Assembly: GCA_000969725.1 (NCBI GenBank)
Contig: JXSR01S004037.1
Length of the DNA stretch: 22,782 nt
Direction: 5' to 3' (one strand)
Source of the DNA: Ophiothrix spiculata
Lineage: Eukaryota > Echinodermata > Ophiuroidea > Amphilepidida > Ophiotrichidae
The position numbers were made by a program, and so were the translations under genes. The notes beneath the pieces are model-generated. The model did no database searches and was not told the DNA's origin. It was given only the letters and a program-made list of their open reading frames with translations. This document shows, piece by piece, positions 1 through 8,431 of the stretch. Within the stretch, counting starts at the first letter, position 1; each line of letters opens with the position of its first letter.

Positions 1-128
1 TTTTGATGATTGTTTTTGTTTTTAATTTCATTGTGGAACAATTTGTATTGACTTCATTATTGTTGTTGTTTCACATTGGACAATTTGATACAATCATTTC
101 AGAGTTAAATCAAGTAGAAAGTAGAATG

Positions 129-215
129 TCCTTAGCGATATAAGAAGAAATTTAAAAAAAAAAATGTTTTGAAAATGATAAATATTAGGTTTCATGTAAA
201 ATGAAGTTTTGTCAT
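129..215 (+). repeat. Divergent ~208-bp tandem repeat, unit A, left half
   Basis: This is the first of three related units. It is cut by the foldback element that follows. Its A-rich stretch, the ATGTAAAATGAAGTTTTGTC end and the preceding CCTTAGCGATATAAGAAG match the equivalent part of unit C (CTTACGATTGAAGAG, an A-rich run, then ATGCAAAATGTTCTTTTGCC) at about 21 of 27 bases next to the junction. Unit A continues at 1322. The units look old and I do not recognise the family. Confidence 0.6.
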
Positions 216-354
216 CCCTTACCAAATGCGAATGTATTCCTATTGTATTCTCAATAAGTATTCGACGACATGTACCTGAATACAACCAACCACTTAATTT
301 TACATGAACATTAGTGGTTTAAATACACAGAATTGTATTCAAACCACTATTGTA

Positions 355-538
355 TGTATTCAAACCACTTGTTAGTATTCTTGAACCATGTGCTATGTAT
401 TCCTATAGGCCGAAATATTTAAATGAGGAACCACAAATAAGTATTCGAACCATTAGTATGCAAATTAGAAGATGAATACTAGCTACACAATTGGTATTCA
501 AACCACATATTAGAATTCCTGTCAGTTAAAATTTACAT
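355..538 (+). repeat. Internal direct repeat, copy 1, inside the foldback element
   Basis: This is the first of two ~186-bp units. Both carry GTATTCAAACCACTTGTTAG, then CCTATAGGCC (402-411), ATATTTAAATGAGGAA, an AGTATGCA(A/G)ATTAGAAGA block, and a terminal GTCAG(T/C)T(A/G)AAAT segment. It lies only in the left arm and has several GTATTC motifs. Confidence 0.75.
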
Positions 539-540
539 AA

Positions 541-715
541 TAGTATTCAAACCACTTGTTAGTATTCCTGGGATATTGCTTAGTATTCCTATAGGCCAAA
601 ATATTTAAATGAGGAATCCAAACAAATACTAGTATGCAGATTAGAAGAGTAACACTAGCTTTAAATTAGTATTCCAACCACTTGTCAGCTGAAATCAACA
701 TGACATTAATTGTAT
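541..715 (+). repeat. Internal direct repeat, copy 2, inside the foldback element
   Basis: This is the second copy of the left-arm unit. Its CCTATAGGCC lies at 588-597, exactly 186 bases after copy 1. Divergence from copy 1 is moderate, with small deletions near 620-650. The duplication lengthens the GTATTC-rich arm relative to the GAATAC-rich arm (about 980-1310). Confidence 0.75.
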
Positions 716-979
716 TCATCCATACATATATAGCCACAATGTGTGTCAAACATGTAAGCTTAACTTCATTTACACATTGATATATTAGAAAATTGTCAAA
801 GCTGAATTCATCCAATAAAATATAATTATTCCCAAGTGATCAGTAACATCTATAGACCCTAGTACTACAAAAAATATAACAAATACATACCTTTAAAGGC
901 CAAAACCATTTAAAATCTGTGAGCACAAGCCAGCACACGATCACATTTGAAATTTGTAGAATCAATTAACCTTTGACCT

Positions 980-1310
980 TTTGGAATACTAGCAATTTCA
1001 GAATACTAATCAAAGACTAAGATTCTCTTCCATCATGCAACTGATCCTCAGAATACTGATAATCTACTCCAACAAACTGATTTTGAATACTAGTAATTTC
1101 AGAATACTAACAAGCGAATACTAAGATTCTCTTCAATGGATTTTAGTATTCCAGTCACAACAGTTTGAATACTAAAATTGATTTTAGTGGTCATGATCAT
1201 GAGATTTTTAGTATTAAAAATGGAGGAATACATTCAACCACTAAAATACTACTTATTGTGTATTCTGAATACTAAGCGAATATATTCAGAAGACTTATTT
1301 TGTATTCCTG
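980..1310. repeat. GAATAC-rich right arm of the foldback element
   Basis: GAATACTA-type motifs recur here roughly every 15-50 bases, mostly as GAATAC. In the left arm (231-690) the same motif appears mostly as GTATTC. The inverted layout of a short motif in both subterminal regions resembles clustered transposase-binding repeats known in several DNA transposon families. That function is inferred. The outermost part contains both orientations. Confidence 0.6.
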
Positions 1311-1321
1311 TTTGGTAAGGG

Positions 1322-1373
1322 ATTGCTCAATTTCAACATCATGTTACATTTTTATACTGGGTGTTGGTATTTT
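1322..1373 (+). repeat. Divergent ~208-bp tandem repeat, unit A, right half
   Basis: ATTGCTCAATTTCAACATCA and the following CTGGGTGTTGG match units B (from 1413) and C (from 1621). The sequence begins exactly at the right AT of the foldback insertion, so this is the displaced half of the unit ending at 215. It is shorter than units B and C downstream. Confidence 0.65.
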
Positions 1374-1394
1374 CAAAATTTTCTTTAAATTTTA

Positions 1395-1540
1395 ATTGCA
1401 AAATATTTTCCAATTGCTATATTTCAACAGCATCCTGAATTTTTACATGGTGTCGGCTGTCTGACAGGTTGAACTTTCCATTGGTGTTAGCTCTAAGGAT
1501 TGTTTAGTGATACTTGATTGTTTTGTTTGGCAAACAAAAT
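1395..1540 (+). repeat. Divergent ~208-bp tandem repeat, unit B
   Basis: It contains AATTGCAAAATATTTTCC, ATTGCTATATTTCAACAGCA, ACATGGTGTCGG, TTAGCTCTAAGGATTGTTTAGT and TACTTGAT blocks that align with unit C. The ATTGCT anchor lies at 1413, 208 bases before that of unit C. The start is approximate because the junction with the truncated unit A is diffuse. Confidence 0.6.
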
Positions 1541-1745
1541 ATCTTACGATTGAAGAGGGAAAAACTAAAAAAAAAAAGATATTTATAATTGTATCTCTTG
1601 ATGCAAAATGTTCTTTTGCCATTGCTGAATTTCAACAGCAGGATGAATTTTTCCACTGGGTGTTGGCCACATGGATGATGCGTTAGGCATCATTAGTACT
1701 AGAAAGCGTTGTTTAGTCATACTTTGATCATAGATGTTCAGACAA
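1541..1745 (+). repeat. Divergent ~208-bp tandem repeat, unit C
   Basis: This is the most complete unit. It has an A-rich tract (about 1561-1580), ATGCAAAATGTTCTTTTGCC, ATTGCTGAATTTCAACAGCA at 1621, CTGGGTGTTGG, then GCGTTGTTTAGTCATACTTTGAT. It is the reference used to reconstruct the empty site of the foldback element. No coding frame runs through it. Confidence 0.6.
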
Positions 1746-1789
1746 ATAAACATCACAATGATGTCACCATTGACGTATTTAGACCAGAG

Positions 1790-4380
1790 CGTTGTAAGCT
1801 TTAAGCCACTTACATTCGCTGTTGTAAGTAATTGAAGTCAGTGTAGACATGCAGGCTTTCTTTTTATATCATTAGCAGGGTTGTAGCTAGAAATTTTCAA
1901 TGGATTTTATCAGTAAAAATTATTTGTAAATTGACCATTTTATTTAAAGTTGACTAAATTTGGCCAAATTCAGTGTAATTTTGCAATTTTTGACATGCCT
2001 GAGTGTTGGTTGTTAACCTTCCTCCTCAAATACCCCCTTGCCTGATGGCATATCAAACTCAGTGCTGGTACTGAATGTAAAGGATTGCAAGTATAAGCTA
2101 CTATAGGCTCACTAATCCCAATTTATTAAGGTTTGAAAAAGTGCCCTCCCCCCCTCCTGAGATATTATCCACCAGCAGCTTTCAATACAAGTGTTGCTTT
2201 GGATCGCTTGTATGAAAAAATACGTACGAGGGAGAAATCGTTAGCTCAAGTGTAACCAATTCCAAATTTCAACTTGCCGTCTGATCATGTTGAAGATGAC
2301 AGTTTTCTGATTTAAGTGCTTGAAAGAGAGCCCACTCATTCTGATATCACAGACATTGAGGCTTCATCATAAATACATGATGCAAATTTAGGAGGGACTT
2401 TCCTGCGTAGATTGCTAAGATCCATTACACTAAATGTAAATTTTTATGAGCTGCATGTATGTTCTTAGAGGCTTTTAGGATGAGACAGATTTAGCTGGGA
2501 TTGTTGTTTTGAGTAACACTGAATAGTAATTGTCTGTAAATACTTATCAATATCTGTTATTTGTTTTCATAAAAATATTATGAAGTCGTGTTTTTTTTAA
2601 GAGTATGTGAATTATAAGCTTTCCCGAACTGATGTATTGCAATTTGTTTCATTTAGATTTAATCAAACATGCAAGTCATAGAATATGTTTTTAATCAGTC
2701 TCAGTTCATAATAAGTTTTGTTTTGTCCCTTTTTAGCAAACTTGTGAGCTCCTTTTACTTTTATTTTGTCATATATAGATCAAAAACAACAATTACAATA
2801 TTGTGAGGGTATGTTATCTTTGCATTTGCCATAAAGCTTGTTTGCAAAACACAAATTTGTTATACTCAATTGAAACTGAAAGGTTATTTTGTTTCACATT
2901 AAAACAAAGTAAACAAGCCGCATATAGTGAATTAATCAGTGAAATTAATTAACTGAATGACCTTAATGTTTGAAAATCACAGTTTTCATTATTGAACATT
3001 AATGTTTGGATTCCTCAGGCAGGGGTACTCACATATATTGAAGAAACAGGTATGTGTCGCAGTCAAGACTCCTTTTTAATACCATTTTGCTCCCCAAGAC
3101 TCAAATTCAAAAGTGAATTTCGAAGCTTATTTTGTCAATTCCCAGCTCTTGTTCATGGGCATATTTTAATGAAAAATACAAACAGCGGCTGACCTTATTA
3201 ATTTAGGTGAAGAAATCAGTTCCCATTGCTAGACTATATTTTGACCAAAAATTCAGTTTCTTGTTGGATAACCTGTGTGGCACATATGTGTACAAAATAT
3301 TTGAGACTCTTCCCCCTAAGGATTCCTATTCAAACAAGCAGCACCAGTTGAGTCAGCAAATGAATAATGACATAATAATGACACTGGATAGTTAAACAAT
3401 CTAAACATTTGTCTTAAAGAAGAAAGGAAAAGCCGACGCCCAACCAAAAGTACATTTGCATCAGAAATATGTAAATTAATGTTGAATCTATCAGTCGCCC
3501 TCTATTTTTGATGAATCTTGGAATCTGCACCCTGTGAAACACTAATGAGTAAAATGTGATCCATAGGTTGATGATGCATGCTATTTATTATCATTTCTTG
3601 CTAGATACCGTTACTGTTTTTGTAAATATATCATATTTAAAGACATTTTGACAAATGAATTTCCCAAATTGCTCTACTTCGAGGAGTTGGTTTCCTTTAA
3701 GTTGATTTCATTTAGGTGCATCCTGTTACATAGTTACATCTAATATTTATTTCTTTAGGGCGGGTCATATTACACATTCTGTTATTTTGATCACATGAAA
3801 GCAACAAATTAGTATCATTAATACCAAGTAGGGCACAGGTTGACTCTTATCAATTTTGAAAAAAAAGAAAAGTACTGTAAAGCATGAAAATTTAGCAAAT
3901 TTGGAAACCCTCATTTTTTGTGTGCATTTTAATTTCACTAATTTGAATCATCTTGCTATCTTGCTATTCAATGCTATGTTAACAATTATTTTACCGGCAT
4001 TTTAATTTAGCTTATTGTGATACTAATGAAATTAGGGAAATTTAAATTATTTGGATAAAAAGTATGATCATGAACTGAGATTAAAGAGAAAAGAAGAACT
4101 TTTTGTATCCTGAATGTTCATGAATAATTGCGCTAATAATGAACTTGGTTATAAAATTAGAATAAAAATGCAATTTTCTTGCATGACTGTTTTCAGTATC
4201 CAGAAATCACTAATGTAATCATATCATTTGACCACCTCCTCCCCAGGCAGCACATGATGTTATTCTAGACATCTCACATTGTTGATTCTGGCCACTATGA
4301 ACTTGGAACTCAGCATGAGGTTATATTTTTAAGATGATATGGACTTCATGCTTGAAGGGTGATATAATAAAAAACAGCTT
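1790..4380. other. AT-rich non-coding stretch, no recognisable gene
   Basis: Both strands are full of stops and no frame passes 70 codons. One sub-region, about 3009-3170 (GGCAGGGGTACTCACATATA, then ATGTGTCGCAGTCAAGACTC), is less AT-biased and vaguely resembles a dispersed invertebrate repeat. I cannot name it. A C-rich tract lies at 2144-2157. Nothing else stands out. Confidence 0.5.
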
Positions 4381-4399
4381 AACCACATTTCTTAAGTGA

Positions 4400-4720
4400 A
4401 CTGAACATCGAGTTACTAACGCGACTTAACTTGCTTTTTAGCGAGTTGAGAATTCGATGTAAGACGACTTTTTGAAAGACGACTTAAGCCGACTTGAACT
4501 GTTCACACACAAGTGAATTTTGAACTTGATATAACTCGAATACGACTAAAGACATTTTTTTGGCTCTGTCTGAACGGGGTGTATGATAACAATAGGAGAG
4601 AGCGTACTTTAATGAAATCCTGACTTCCGATTGGTCCAGACCTAGATTGGTCCATTGATGTTGTTCCAAGTTACACCATAGACAATGATTACACCTGTAA
4701 TAACAATACATAGAGTTTAA
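4400..4720. repeat. CGACTT-motif-rich segment, possibly a decayed MITE
   Basis: Several copies of ACGACTT/GCGACTTAA, GAGTT and AAGTGAA(C/T) lie between 4400 and 4545, in both direct and inverted senses (for example GACGACTTAAGCCGACTTGA at 4477-4496). ATTGGTCCA occurs twice, 16 bases apart, near 4630-4655. Density and CpG content differ from the flanks. I found no clean terminal inverted repeat or duplication, so the limits and class are uncertain. Confidence 0.3.
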
Positions 4721-4747
4721 TGGAAAAAAAATGTATCACTGCAACTA

Positions 4748-4912
4748 AGACTATAGTCAAAATACCTCGTACAAACACTGGTTTAGTCCTTCTAGAAGGA
4801 ACACGGACAGCAAGCAACAAGCTCGCTGCTCACCGAGCACGCTGTCAGTGATCCTTCAGACAGACTAAACACTGTTCGTAACTGGTCATTCAAAGTATTG
4901 TGACCATAGTCT
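4748..4912. mobile_element. Small foldback element (MITE-like), AGACTATAGTCA termini
   Basis: AGACTATAGTCAAAATAC at the left and its near complement GTATTGTGACCATAGTCT at the right form ~18-bp terminal inverted repeats with two mismatches. Inner blocks also pair imperfectly: TTTAGTCCTTCTAGAAGG with the complement of CCTTCAGACAGACTAAA, and the GC-rich centre with itself. AACTA lies at 4743-4747 and again at 4914-4918, one base off the end, so target-site duplication is doubtful. No coding capacity is seen. Confidence 0.65.
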
Positions 4913-4919
4913 AAACTAT

Positions 4920-7915
4920 TTTTTGTTACAACCTATTGTTTTGATATGGATTGCAGTTTCTTAACTTATTCTTAAGAAAATATCCCTTTATCAGAGCAGT
5001 AATATTTTAATGTTGGGGAAATATTGGAAAGTTCCATAGTCATCACACAGAAAGTTTCTCACCAGTTTGAGGGAATGCCAAATTTAAAAACTGCGTCCAA
5101 CAGAATTGTGGATTAATTGCTGAAAATCATGTCCACCAATTATTGCATCCCATGTAATGACAAACATGTTGGTACATGGTTTTGTAATCAAGTGCATTTG
5201 GCTGGCCTGGTTGGCTGATTGGCCATGCGGCTCTGATGCTTTCATGTTGTTCTCATCACCATCGCTCATTGGAAACAATAATAAATGACTTGTCTTGAAT
5301 AAGTCTGCCGTGAAATTAAGAGAGCCAGGACATCTGAATTAAGTCAAGGAAAGGGTCCATAGCAAGAAATTATGAGTGACGGCCTGATGCGTAATTAGCA
5401 TTTTAAGTATAATTAAGCCACCTTGAATTCTGAATCATCATCCATTATTCAGTCTGGTAACTGTTTTGAAATTTTGTTCTGGAGGATTCGGGACAGTTTG
5501 GATCTTGGATAGATCCTTGTAATCATTTTATTCCACAGTGCATAACGTACTGATATATTTACCCGAGTTGCAGCTTCCATGTACACATGGTTATGTGAAT
5601 GCAGGTTATATTGACCAACCATGTGACTATTTTAGATGAAAACTGAAATATTTGGAAAAAAATTCTGGTAACTGTAAAACAAATGCACATACACATGGGT
5701 TGTATTTCATGAAAGCTTACTTTGTAAATAGTTCCAAGCTTTCTAATCCAAATGCAAATTGAAAGTTACAAAGCTTGGTAATTTTACAATTTACAGTTTC
5801 TGAAGGATCTGATTGGATGAATCAGAATCAGACTGATATTTAAGTTTATTGGATATGAATCTGAATTACGAACAAATCTAATATTCTGCCGATCTCACAA
5901 ACTGATTCAACGATCCATAGGAAAAGTGTGCAAAATCAAAATAGTTGCGAGGCTTAGTACCAACCAAACTTACCACAACACGCAGACATCATCAACATAC
6001 TATTTAAAATATTATATATTTTTGCCTAGAAATAACTATGACAACCACATGATACTTGATCCATGATCAATGGATTCACCAATATTAGGTTAATATCAGT
6101 AATTTATTGGCCTCGGTAATATACACTTAGAGAATCGGAATCTGAATTGGAATCGGCCAATTTGAAACTAACTAAGATCGGAACATTGGGTAGATCGGTC
6201 TGACTCTACAATCTACTTAAGCATTGTATGTACTTTTCAAGAAATTGTCAGTGCAGGGGTGTATTTCATTTTTATTATGAATAAAACTGGGACCTCAAAT
6301 ATATGCTTTAACACTACTTTATCTTAAATTTGATGAAAAACTCCTTTATTTGGAAGTTTAATCACTGCACTTATTTGCAACATAATGAAACTTAGACTTT
6401 CACATTTTGTGACAGATAGATATAAAAATTTAGATTTCAGGTTTTGATAAGGGGTTTTAAATATAAAATTTCTGCTGAATATGCAAAATAATATGCAATA
6501 CTCTTATTTTGATCTATGTAGTAAAAAAATCAACACTAATAGTTCAACAACAATGGGTTTTTTTTTTCATTTTGATATTATGCCATAAATATTCGCATCT
6601 CATGTTTTAAAGATCATGTGTCATGCCAAATTTTGCTCGTTATTACACGTGTTTAGCGGATCATGAGTCAAGTTTCAAGACATGATGTGCATAATGCTTT
6701 AAGGGACTAGCATAGATTTCATATGGTAGTAGGGGGTGAGCTGCAGAAGTCAACTGGTACTCTTGTTCTGTAAAAGGGTCTGATTTTGACCAACCAGTGG
6801 CGTTTATGTTTTAGGAAAAAAGTGGTAGTTTTCAGCATAATTTATACATTTAAGGTTGTAAATTCAAGCTATCTTCTTGTCTCCTATCTCACTTGTAAAT
6901 TAGGATTGCTCAGCTGAGCATTGTGCTGTACATGTTTTACATTTAAACATCTAAAAATGGGAGAAAAAATAAGTATAGACTTAAAAGTATTGAGTACCAT
7001 CCCCCAGGAGGGAATCTTTGTTTCTAGGCTAAAATATTTATTGAAATCAAGAGAAATCAAACAATTCCTATAAAAATGGCCAAATCTTGTAGTCAATATA
7101 TTTTTCAAACTTTTGTTTTTGTTGCTTTGTCATACTAAATTAGTATTAGCAATGTTTGAATTTCCCTTTTATATTTTAATTTCCAAAATGAATAAATCTT
7201 TCCAAAGATAAATAAAACCTATTTCAGGATATCAGATCCGAATATAAAGAAGAAAAATATACCACCAATATGATTTGTTTGACTGATACAGGCTATAGAC
7301 AAAAACTGTGTAATAAGAAACTATCGCAGCATATTTCTATTCTAATTTTCTTAAAGCAGATACTTCTGCCATTATTTCTGAAGTAAACATGAAAATAAAC
7401 AGGAGACTTAAAGTGGAAAAAAGTTGATTGAAAAACAAAAAATCTAGGCTAGTCCCTGTCTACATCACAACATGGCCCAGATAGATAAATAAACATTGCT
7501 GGCAAACAACACTTCTCAGATATCTGATCTAGAATTTCACGCTGGGCAGAAATTGGTTTTCTCCATCAAATGTGGTATTGGTGACCAGTTTCATGAAATA
7601 TTTGTTTGAATGTGAGCACCAATGTTGCAGGCATATAACACTGTTTGCTGTCAGAGGTCCATAATCCTTTGAGATTAAAGTGTAACGAGATGTTAACGGA
7701 TTTTGGGACAAATTTGTATTCCTACCTAGACATTCTTGTTTGCAATTACCAGGTGATAGAGACAAGTGATTGAAGCAATAGCACAGCATTTCTTTAGAAA
7801 GTTGATTTTTCTAGAATCCATTTTAAACGTGAAAAACATCAGTCTGAAGAAATATTTGTATTCATTTTAAGTAAAAATTAGTAGGAAAAAAAGTAGATTA
7901 ATAGGCTTCCTCATG
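4920..7915. other. AT-rich non-coding stretch, no recognisable gene
   Basis: Frames on both strands are short and scattered. AATC(T/A/G)GAATC-type motifs cluster at 5805-5870 and 6130-6165, and may be the ends of a decayed element. A minus-strand frame near 5084-5340 has a rather protein-like composition but matches no domain I know. Homopolymer A and T runs are common. I see no RNA gene or transposon terminus I can support. Confidence 0.5.
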
Positions 7916-7917
7916 TA

Positions 7918-8086
7918 CAGTGGAACCTCGTTAACACACAATCTGTTAATACAAAAACCATGATAACACAAAATGGTTGCTTGGTTCCAATTGTGAATAT
8001 GTGAATTCAGTTGGATAACACAAAATTCTGATGACATAGACAAAAATCCTTGTCCCCAGTGATTTTGTGTTAACAAGGTTCTACTG
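7918..8086. mobile_element. pogo/Tigger-like MITE (169 bp) with TA target duplication
   Basis: The left end is CAGTGGAACCTCGTTAACAC and the right end is the near complement GTGTTAACAAGGTTCTACTG. TA flanks both sides (7916-7917 and 8087-8088). CAGTNGAACCTCG-type ends with TA duplication are characteristic of pogo/Tigger-type Tc1/mariner transposons. Internally, TAACACAAAAT-like subterminal motifs repeat in both orientations. No transposase remains, so it is a deletion derivative or MITE mobilised in trans. Confidence 0.88.
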
Positions 8087-8177
8087 TACCATGTTGTACC
8101 ATATGAAATATAAAATCAGCCATTTTGCAGAATTTTGATACTCTATGAGTTGAAGACTTTTTCATCCTCAGGGTAGG

Positions 8178-8192
8178 CTAGTGCTCAATTAG
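8178..8192 (+). repeat. 15-bp direct repeat, left copy (possible target duplication)
   Basis: CTAGTGCTCAATTAG here recurs as CTAGTGCTCAATCAG at 8374-8388, one mismatch in 15. The pair brackets the CpG-rich insert. A duplication of this length is typical of LINE-driven retroposition, but tandem duplication could also explain it. Confidence 0.6.
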
Positions 8193-8373
8193 TCTTTGTC
8201 AAAGACCCTCGGTAATGTCCACGGACCAAACGAGCGCCGAAGGCGCGAGTGCTTGCCATAGGCGCAAAATTTTGCGCAGCAAAATTTGAGTCCGAGGGAG
8301 CGTAGCGACCGAGGTCTCCTGGTGGTTCCCTTGTGTTTGTATTATTGTACAGATACATGGGCAGTAACACTGA
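8193..8373. mobile_element. CpG-rich insert between 15-bp direct repeats, unidentified
   Basis: This 181-bp block is far richer in G+C and CpG than its surroundings. It contains a 16-bp palindrome GCGCAAAATTTTGCGC (8262-8277) followed by a partial repeat GCAAAATTT. GACCCTCGG at 8205-8213 and ACCGAGGTC at 8309-8317 form a short imperfect inverted pair. Flanking 15-bp direct repeats suggest one insertion event. No A-rich tail or tRNA promoter lies inside it. It could be a retroposed RNA-derived fragment, a non-LTR end, or a MITE-like unit. Confidence 0.5.
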
Positions 8374-8430
8374 CTAGTGCTCAATCAGGTATTGAACCTG
8401 GGACTCCTGAATTGACTCAACTGGTAAAGC
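8374..8430 (-). repeat. tRNA-related SINE remnant with B box (minus strand)
   Basis: On the minus strand GGTTCAATACC (8388-8398) fits the pol III B-box pattern GGTTCRANNCC and is preceded by CAGGAGTCCCA. On the plus strand TGACTCAACTGGTAAAGC (8414-8431) resembles an A box, in the opposite sense. The arrangement is not a functional tRNA promoter and suggests rearranged or adjacent SINE pieces. The right copy of the 15-bp direct repeat overlaps the start. Confidence 0.35.
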
Positions 8431-8431
8431 T

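Larger units (their letters stand above)
216..1321. mobile_element. Non-autonomous foldback DNA transposon with CCCTTACCAAA termini
   Basis: The element starts with CCCTTACCAAA and ends with the exact reverse complement TTTGGTAAGGG. An AT dinucleotide lies on each side (214-215 and 1322-1323). Removing 1106 bp plus one AT restores a sequence that aligns through the junction with the paralogous tandem unit at 1600-1667, which is strong evidence for the boundaries. Subterminal regions are partly inverted: CAATAAGTATTCG on the left matches the complement of the right end, with gaps. The middle (about 720-980) has no open frame of note, so any transposase would be supplied elsewhere. From memory, ISL2EU-type elements of the PIF/Harbinger group make AT duplications. 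That assignment is only a guess. The superfamily is otherwise unknown. Confidence 0.8.

Noticed and set aside
3485-3497. Isolated TCTATCAGTCGC match to the 12.8 kb satellite
   Set aside because: The match is about 12 bases and the flanks do not extend it.
4743-4918. AACTA target duplication around the 4748-4912 foldback
   Set aside because: The right copy is displaced by one base, so I do not claim it as a duplication.
5700-5790. CCAAGCTTTC / AAAGCTTGG hairpin
   Set aside because: Short, interrupted pairing with no other structure around it.
8193-8373. CpG island or promoter
   Set aside because: Only 181 bp, bracketed by direct repeats and with palindromic blocks, so an inserted element is the better reading; no gene lies next to it.
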